From Anastatus disparis (taxonomy: Eukaryota; Arthropoda; Insecta; Hymenoptera; Eupelmidae), in NCBI GenBank assembly GCA_017163975.1, contig JAFFSR010000251.1, positions 7,502,001 through 7,566,000 of the forward strand: 64,000 nt of DNA. The letters run 5' to 3'. A model generated the notes under the pieces. That model was not told where the DNA came from, ran no database searches, and worked only from the letters and a program-made list of their open reading frames with translations. Shown here in pieces: positions 56,055 to 64,000 of the stretch. The stretch's first letter is position 1. Each line of letters starts with the position of its first letter. The translations under genes were made by a program, and so were the position numbers.

Positions 56055-57941
56055 TAGAAGTCCTCAACCGAACCTCAAAACATTCTATTCTACTTGTGTG
56101 TACTACTGTAAAGCGTCTTGCATACTTTGATTTGATCAATTTACTCAGCTAAAAAGATACGTTCATAAACTTTTTTTAGAAATAATTTTTAAAAATAATT
56201 ATTTATAATTTTCATATGTAATACAAGTATTCATTATATTCGATGAAAAAAAACAGCCAGTTAAAGCGATCTAAAATTTAAACTTTAATGATATCTTTAT
56301 ATGTATAAATATATACATAAGAAAAAACTATATTGCAGTTAAATGCGATACTTTTTTATCTCATAATAAATTAACTGTATGAATGCTTATCAAGAATTTG
56401 AAATTTTTCCTTTGTAATCAACTAAAACTGATATAAAATATTTAAAAAAAAGAAAACACAAGCGATACATAAAAGAGCTTGGGAACACATGTGGCAATAA
56501 ATTTTATTGCTACACGTTTGCAGTCAACTACATTTCTTTTATAAGATAATAGGTTATTCTTTTTTTTCTATTTTTCTCTTTTAGTTTAAAAAAAATATGT
56601 ATAACAAGCTTTTTCACTTGATCAATCGGTATAAATAAAAGGTTGATGTTTTTGAGAGATTTTAATCGGCGTTGTGAAAAAAAAATCAAAGGTTACTTTG
56701 ACTTTTGAAAAGTATAGTTGTTTTGATAAAACAAAGTTTGTAATTTTTGTGAAAACAAAAATTGAAGCGCTATTGAAAATATTTGAGATGACAATCAACG
56801 AAGCGTTTTAAAATATTATAGGATTGGTTTAATCGGATGATATTTATTTTGCTTTTTGTATGTATATTTTTAAAAATGTCTGACTAAATAAAAATTTCTA
56901 TTCTGGAATAGAAAATATATGTATTTCTTAGAAAAAATTCTAGAACAAAAGACTTCAAAGTAGTTTCTTTGTCATACATGTTTTATAAACTGTGTATACA
57001 TAAAAAGTAATCTTCTATATACATTTCGATAGGCAGTGATTTATAGGTTTTATATCGTACAACATAAAAAGAAGTTTCATATTTTTTTTTACGAGAGTCA
57101 AAAAACTTTTACCTCCAAGAGAAAGTGGACCTCGTCTTTTTATGCTTTTTATTCCTCAATCGAGTTATTATAAAAACTGATGTTGAAAGCTTGGCTTGCA
57201 TAATTCAACACTAAACCGACTCGAGTGGTCGCGGAATAAGCCTTGTAACTTCAAAAATAACAAAAACAATTAACTTGTTAACAATGCACACGAAAATCTC
57301 ATTAACTTTTTTTTGAGCTACGGGAGTAGCGCAATTAGTTTTCCTTTCTTTTTTTTTAATGTATATGTAATGTAACATCTATCTGTTTATCGTCTAGTAA
57401 TTAGTTAAAGTTTGTATGTAAAAACAATACATGCTAATTTTAAACACTTATTTTGTTTCATTGTAAATGAAAAATTAGTTTCAAGGTAAGCTGCGAAATA
57501 TATATTTAAAATTTAATAAAATTATTTTTGAACATGATGAGCATAACAAACAGAAAAATATTTTATTTCGCGAAAATGATGGTATGGAAATTTTAATCTT
57601 ATCTTAAAAAATCACAAAGCTCTGAAAAATTTTTTGTTCGCACAATTTTAATGATGAATGAAATGTTTAAGTTAGAAAAAACAAAAGATACGTTTCTAAA
57701 TTTTTTTTTGACAGACCCATGTCAAAAATGTTTAAAATGTTAAATAATGCTTACAAAAAAGTTTATAGCTAAAAAGAGGAAAATTTATATACAAAAAGAA
57801 AATATTTTTTCGGAAACGCCGAACAGTTTTTGCTGTATACATGCCTTAAGCGTGGGACAATTTTTTTTCCTTTTTGTATTGTTTGAAAATTTAATATTGG
57901 TTCCACGAGCTCACTGCTGACATGAGAATTAATATTCTTAA

Positions 57942-58613
57942 GGTAGTTCATCCCAAAACGAGTTTTCTTACAATTTTTCTCAAATTTAACACACATGTTC
58001 TTTATAATAAAATATATAATCTCAACAAATCTCAAATTTTTCTCACGTGCCGAAATTGAGATATTAAGCTTTAAAGTTACAAGATTTAACACGCGTCCCC
58101 TATACCCGACATGAACTCGACATACGTTTTATTTAATAACAAAAAAACGGTTTTTACAATTTTGACGAAAAACTGACACATGATAATTGACTTTAATTAG
58201 AACACTATCAAAAAATTAGGAGAGAATCTCACGTGCCGTTTCGGAGTTATTTAAATTGAAAGTTAAAACTTTTCGAATGTTCACAAAGTAGGAAAGTAAC
58301 TGGGGTAAGAGAGATGCGAGTACGTGACAACGCCGCAGTCAGCGGAAGAACGCTACGTATGTTGACCAAAGAATAATTTTTAAGAATATTCCTTAGTTTA
58401 GGTTATATGCACACATATGATTCTGTTGCGATGTTGCCAAATTGTTTTGTTCTATCGCGCGAGTTTGTGTTTGTTTACACAGATGTCTCACGGACATGCT
58501 TTTACGTGTGTATATGTGGCAGTGTCACTCAACCTTTGTTTATAATCGCTCACGCGTTCCTTCATATACCGTCAGGCGAATTAGATGAGAACGACTGGGG
58601 GTCATGAACTACC
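57942..58613. mobile_element. 672-bp MITE with TTAA flanks
   Basis: Termini GGTAGTTCAT and ATGAACTACC, flanked by TTAA at 57938-57941 and 58614-58617. Internal sequence is non-coding, including two similar blocks with CTCACGTGCCG...TTGAGAT/TTCGGAGTT (about 58040 and 58228). Consistent with a non-autonomous piggyBac-type element. Confidence 0.8.
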
Positions 58614-58617
58614 TTAA

Positions 58618-61240
58618 TTGCTTTGCAAACATGAGCAAGTTGAGCTTCAAACTCTATCCTTCATTACGAAGATTATGTTAATCGATATGAATTTAATTTA
58701 TAGTTTTTTTCATTAAAAAATTTTTAATCACTTAAAGTTTAATGAAACTCAGGATTTTTAATTATTTTTAACGCTAAAAGAATTCTTAATTATTATTATT
58801 TTTTACTCGAGCAATAATTTTAATGTTTTTCAAAAAAGGTTATGAATTTTTTTTAACTTTGGAACTACGCAATTCTTACCGAGAAAAAATGACCTTAAAC
58901 TATCAATTTATAATTAAATGATAATTGAGATTAAATTTAACTTAAAATGTTATTTTGTCTTTATTTTTATTTCAAGTTATCTTTCGAATGAATTCATGAT
59001 TTAAGACGATTTCACGATTTTAATCGAAGGTTTTAATCTTCAGCTTTTACATAGTTTTAACTTTGAATTAATTTGAAATTTAACAAAATAGCTTATACAT
59101 TGAAAAAATTGAGCTTTAAATACTGTCTATACGTTAATATATTATAATTAAGTTGGGAATACCTCTAGAAAATTTCAAGTCTACATCACATAGTAATATG
59201 TTTTTTTTAATTGTATGAAATACTCAAATGTCAAATGCATCAATAAATTATCAAGAGCTTCTTTTCTAAAAAATAATTTAATTAGTAAAAAAGATTTTAA
59301 ATTTAAATAATTTAATTATCTAAAGTAGAACACCATATTTGAATAATTTTATAAGTAAGTCAATTGGCATAAGCATTTGGAATACATAATAAGAATTTCG
59401 GTACATTTATATTGCCAACTTATCAATTTAAAAGTCTGGAAACTTTTGTTGTATTAAGAAAAGACAAACTAAAGACAGTTTAAAAGATTGTGATATGTGA
59501 AAACTTTAAAAGACAATAGGCAAAGAACTATTTTAATATGTAACATTTTAATTGTATTATAGTTTAATTGTTTTATTTCATTATTTTGAACTTAAATACT
59601 TATATGAAGAACAAAATTTTTACAAAAATCCCTAACAATAATGGGCCTTTATTAAACTAAATATTATTTAAATATTCAAAAAATAAAAAATGATTGCGGT
59701 CGAAAATTTTATTAATTATTTTGAGGATTAAAAAAATATATATATAAAAAAATATCGACTCACGACTGGACGTACATCAGATCGGTTAAAAATTATCAAA
59801 GAAATAGAGCATACCATCCAACCTAGTGGCCGCATTAGTCGATAGAAGTTGCGTGCGGGTATCTCTGAAAAAGGGAAGTGAATGAATGCGAAGCAAAAAA
59901 AAAAGAGCGAGTTTGCTATATCTATCTACAAGCGGAGTTAAAAAAAAAGAACGAAGAATTCGAATTTTTCCTGGTCATTTTTTTTTGTTGTTCAGGGAGA
60001 CTAATTTTCTCCTTTTTTTATTCTTTTGCTTTCATTCCTCCTTTTTTTTCATCCACCGTTGCGCTTTTCAAAGTTTTTCAGTTTTGTACTTTACAGATCG
60101 GTTTTTCTTCCTTTTTTTTTTTAACAAACGGGTCTACCTATTTGATTTTTTTTTCTATATATTTGGTTCCGACGAATATTTTTCTTTATTTTCAACGTTC
60201 TTTATTTCATGGAATTTAGACTTCTTCAAAATAATTTTTTTTTCCGATTAGCAGTTATGCTTTTCATATTTTTTTCTTTTTTTTTTAAAGAAAAGTACGT
60301 TTAGAGGCACTTAATGTTATTTTAATATATAAAATAGTTCCTCAAATATTTTTATTTTTGTAGTATTTTGATATTATTAATATGGTTAATTTTCAATAGT
60401 CCAATTATGTGCATATTACAATTTTTAGATTACATTTAATTCTAAATTGATTTTTATTTATAAAAGAATTAAATACTTTTCTGAATCTTGCATCACAATT
60501 CTTTCATCTAATAAACTGTTTAAGATTGATGGATTATAAATTGATTTGTCTTTATTTATTTTAATTTAACTTTTAAAACATTCCAATCAAATAATCATCT
60601 ATAATATCAATCTTCATTTACTCAAATAACTAATCTTTTTGATGAAAATTGACGTGGCAAAAAAATGCTAGTATTAAATTTTCTTTGACTATGAACTGTT
60701 GACAAAGGAAAATTGATAACGAAAAGTAAACCCGCATCGATCAACCACTTTGGAAGGCAAATCTTTAGTTTATTGACAAATAAAACTAGTTAAATTTAAC
60801 AAAATATTTCACTAGTTTTGAGAATTCAAATTTTGAAAGCGAGGTTTATTTTAACCACACACATAGATAAAAGAAATTGCAAATACAAATGTCAATATCT
60901 TTTATTCTTTTTCTTTTAAAAAAAAAAGTGAATTTCTTTATTGTATACGAAGATTTATATCTTTCCAAATAAAAAACTAATAAAGTTGTTTTCAATTTTC
61001 TGCTCATTAAAAAATGAAAAAATTTCTTAATAATCTTTATTTTTTTCGCGTTTGACAAACAAATTATACGTTCTATATACGGTTTGACCTAGAAAACCAA
61101 CCCTTTAGTCCAGTAGTAACAGAAGCTATGAATACAAACAGATGCTCGTAATTTGATTAGGCATTAGCATGACAAAGGAGAAAGAGAAAGAGAGAGAGAA
61201 CGAGAATATACCTTGGTCAAACAATATTTCGGAGAGTCTA
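58618..61240. other. AT-rich sequence, no gene
   Basis: Overlapping open frames at 59878-60251 come from T-rich low-complexity sequence (long F/S/L-rich peptides in two frames) and are not supported. A short GC-richer block at about 59755-59880 has no recognisable content. Confidence 0.5.
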
Positions 61241-61679
61241 TAAATTTAAGTCTCGTATAAAAAATGTTTACACATCAGAGGAAAAAGTTCGAAAAAAGAA
61301 AAGGCAAAAAATATATATTTCCAGGATTGCAAAAAAATAAAAGAGAAAAAGCAAAGGTCGTTCGTTTACGATACTTCTAATTTCCCGCGAACTCTTATGA
61401 CAAAGGAATCGCGTAATTTAGGGGCAGAGGAAGAGTAGCTGACAAGGAGGAAATTTTCGGCACCCTCGATTATACGACAACACGCCTTTGTGGTTCTTGA
61501 TAGCGTATATAAGTGTGATTGCAATTTCTCTACCGATGAGCAAAAGTGCTTTCAAAAGAGCTTCATTGTCTCGGGGAAATAACAAAGATGCTGATGCGAA
61601 TTTAGGAAATGTGATAAAAGAACGTTTCTTTTATAAGAAAAAATTTCCATCCACGTATATATATATATTTACATGTTAA
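61241..61679 (+). other. Possible promoter and short host exon (weak)
   Basis: TCTATAAATTTAAG at about 61237-61250 looks like a TATA box. Downstream at about 61488-61679 an open frame without a proper ATG at its start encodes a hydrophobic stretch WFLIAYISVIAISLP, then FKRASLSRGNNKDADANLG. This would resemble a signal peptide and a basic, possibly secreted peptide. The first ATG (about 61533) falls after the hydrophobic part. Only a suggestion; no homologue recognised. Confidence 0.2.
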
Positions 61680-62834
61680 CAAAATTTTTTATCAATATAT
61701 CACATACAATGTGATTATATAAACGCTTTAATATGAATAATGTGATTATGTAAACAATTTAATATGAATACTGGCTGTGATGTAATATATATGTACTGTT
61801 TTGTAAAATTACTTTGTGTAATTAATTTTGTTAATTAATTTAATAATCGTAAAACTGATGCAAAATTTAAATTATTTGTGAGATCACTTCAATATAAATT
61901 CGTTTTTTCCTAATTGTTTATATTGAATGACAAATATATTGGAAAATTCATATTACAATATTTATTTACGTAGAATCGAAGTAATTAAGTTTAAAAGTTT
62001 CAGCGATTGGTTAAACAACAATTAAAAGTGTTTCGGATAATTAAAGAGCTTGAAGGTTTGAAATTGGCTTTAAAATTTTTCAATCAATTTGTTAACTATT
62101 GAGTTAATTGACAGTTGTATATACTAATTTTCAATACAGTTCAGTTTAAAGCTATACAACTTGCCTCTAACATTCAAACATATTCCAAGGAATATCGATT
62201 AAATCTGTGAGCATTTCTAAATATTATAAATTTAATGCTCTAATACCGATAACAATGTTGTCAATAGTATCCTAAAATGCTTAGAGAAGTCTTATTATTA
62301 GATACTAACAAGCTTCTTATTTATAGGCTATGTACTTTGCTTAAATCGATACTAAACTTCAATTCCAAACAATAGAACCATTCATAGAGAAGCCAAAAAC
62401 ATGTAAACAGTTCAAAGTAACGTATTGTTTATAACTATAATTATCTGTAACTTTAGATAGTTCAATAATAACATAACAACAAGTAAGTAATCCAGCACAA
62501 AATTTTTTGTATTATTCTTGCTTATAAACATCACTAATTTTATTAAACTCATAATTTCAGATAAATGGTTTAATTTTTTGTAGATCGATTATTAAAAAGT
62601 CATTTAAAATAAAATAATAAATCTAAAAGTAATTAATTGTTCTGATCGCTAAAATAATTTTCCTATAAAACTTTCTTTTTAAGTCGCGATTTGAAATTTC
62701 ATATTTTTTCTGCAATTAAATTTTTTTAACTTTGAATATGCTTTTTATATTGGATTTTAATCCAGAGCATCTTTTCATGCAGTCATCAAGTATTTTCTGT
62801 TCTGATTTGAATATTTTGTTTTCTTAATATTTGC
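61680..62834. other. AT-rich sequence, no gene
   Basis: A short near-duplication AATGTGATTATATAAACG / AATGTGATTATGTAAACA lies at 61709-61760. Otherwise nothing recognisable. Confidence 0.5.
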
Positions 62835-62836
62835 TA

Positions 62837-63147
62837 CACTGAAAAAAGGTTGGTACTCTACTAGCGCTGCGTGTCGGTAAACAACAGCGCTCGAGTTTTG
62901 AATGTATGTTTTCCTAATTCCGTGCAACATACGTCCTAATTCCGTGCAACATACGTCCTAAACCGTCGTCCTAATTCAAAGGACGAGGTTTCTACTCAAC
63001 GTTTGCGTTACGTATGAGTTAAAGTCGCGCGAGTGCTTTCCAAAAGCGGACAGCATACGTTCTAAATGGAAAGCGCACATGGCAGCCCGTCGTTAGAGCA
63101 TTATATATCCGCAAGAAGGCATCTTTTGCGCCAACCTTTTTTCAGTG
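62837..63147. mobile_element. 311-bp MITE with TA flanks
   Basis: CACTGAAAAAAGGTTGG at the left, with its exact mirror at the right end, and TA on each side (62835-62836 and 63148-63149). The interior is GC-richer and includes a 22-bp tandem duplication, CCTAATTCCGTGCAACATACG repeated near 62912-62960. TA flanks fit a Tc1/mariner-type non-autonomous element, though CACTG ends also occur in other superfamilies. Confidence 0.8.
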
Positions 63148-63149
63148 TA

Positions 63150-64000
63150 GATTTAAAATAATGATAAACTCACTAATAAGTTTTAAAAATTTTTAGCAGT
63201 TTTAGATCGTGAGCTTCCTTCTTTTAAAATACTCCAGTTGAAAATTATGTTTGTACACCTAACTATACATGCCATAAACCAATGAAGCACACACGATTAA
63301 ATTACCGTTTACCCGTTTGTGCACAAAATTTATAAGCATTAGGCATTACTACGTTCTTAATCAACTCAGATACTAGAAAGGCTAATTAACTCTCTAACGT
63401 ATGCATCGAATGGAAACTAATGGAAAGGAGCTAATTGCTAATAAAATAACATATGTACATGTAATGCTGGATAAATTCAAGCAAAGTCAAACCAACATTT
63501 TTCTGTATTATTAACATTTTCAAAGTTTAAACTACTGCAAGAGACGATGTAATTTATTTGAAATAATAAAAGAAATAATTTATATTTTCATTTAGTTTGT
63601 TGTAAATAATACGAATAAATCAAAAATCTTAATAAAAAAGAATTTTTTTAAGAAAGATATTGATGAGCAGGCTGTATTCATAAAGAATAGAAATGCGCTT
63701 TCAATAAATCCTAATAATAGAAAAATAATAGTTTTTAGGATCTCATTTTCTTATTATAAATATCAAAAGAAAGATTTCCACGAACATGTACCTTATAATG
63801 GAATACAGAAAAACATAAAAAAAAACTATTACAAATACTTACGTTTAGTAAGAATATACAAAAATTTTAAAAACGATTAAAATTGCAGAAATAAGTGAAA
63901 AAATGAAGATTTCGTCAGACGTTTGAAACTGTGGAAATATATTTTTTTTTCTTTCATTTTTTCAATGCAGAGTTAAGTTTCAATTTTGTTTGATTCCATA
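63150..64000. other. AT-rich right flank, no gene
   Basis: No coding sequence, repeat or RNA gene recognised. Confidence 0.5.

Larger units (their letters stand above)
50036..57845. mobile_element. 7.8-kb giant palindromic element with about 3.3-kb arms
   Basis: The left arm 50036-53320 is mirrored by the right arm 54560-57845 with only rare differences. The arms start GGCATGTATACAGC and are flanked by TTAA on both sides (50032-50035 and 57846-57849). Because CTTAAG is self-complementary, TTAA could be either target duplication or repeat end. Only about 1.24 kb in the centre is single copy, and it carries a truncated transposase. The inner 515 bp of each arm equals the terminal repeat of the ACAGGCCC-type transposon. 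Confidence 0.75.

Noticed and set aside
57769..58092. 107-codon open frame on the minus strand
   Set aside because: It crosses the boundary between the palindrome end and a MITE, so it cannot be a conserved gene.
59878..60251. Overlapping 113- and 121-codon open frames
   Set aside because: Low-complexity T-rich sequence gives Phe/Ser/Leu-rich peptides in two frames at once; no coding signal.

Overview
The window is AT-rich, intron-containing eukaryotic DNA. Almost everything in it that can be recognised is a transposable element (TE). The TE mix (Ty3/gypsy of CsRn1 type, RNase H-bearing LINE, Penelope-like RT, piggyBac, two multicopy arthropod DDE-like transposase families, many MITEs and foldbacks) points to an insect; a hymenopteran is plausible but cannot be shown from this sequence. 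No confident host gene, tRNA or rRNA was found.

Left two thirds (1688-38570): one nested structure. A Ty3/gypsy retrotransposon lies on the minus strand. Its 5' LTR is at 38322-38570, gag and protease near 36-37 kb, RT at 33.8-34.8 kb, RNase H and integrase at 6.1-7.95 kb, and a truncated 3' LTR at 1688-1818. It is interrupted three times: (i) by a 3.9-kb TIR transposon (1870-5748) with an intact three-exon gene of about 682 codons; (ii) by a 1.1-kb TIR element inside the protease (34870-36017); (iii) by a 25.8-kb insertion (7957-33789) with 311-bp LTRs, primer-binding site, polypurine tract and a GGACA target duplication, but no coding capacity of its own. Inside (iii) lies an inverted-repeat pair carrying 28-bp tandem repeats (9839-10562 and 30855-31701). 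Between these arms sit a broken piggyBac (11772-18668), itself invaded by a foldback that is in turn invaded by a TTAA hairpin, and a foldback-like element (about 18880-29066) with a frameshifted transposase.

Right third: an inverted-repeat MITE (38577-39145); a full-length LINE with target duplication and poly(A) (39467-44980) whose ORF2 is broken by frameshifts; an array of small palindromes (45912-46050); a Penelope-like fragment; the 3' tail of another LINE; then a 7.8-kb near-perfect palindrome (50036-57845). That palindrome has arms of about 3.3 kb, a small transmembrane ORF in each arm and a truncated transposase at its centre. Two more MITEs follow (57942-58613 and 62837-63147), and the rest is AT-rich sequence without recognisable genes.

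The genes do not form a pathway. The content of interest is structural: order of insertion, long palindromic arms, and which transposases remain intact. Several coding breaks fall at homopolymers, so some may be assembly indels rather than decay.
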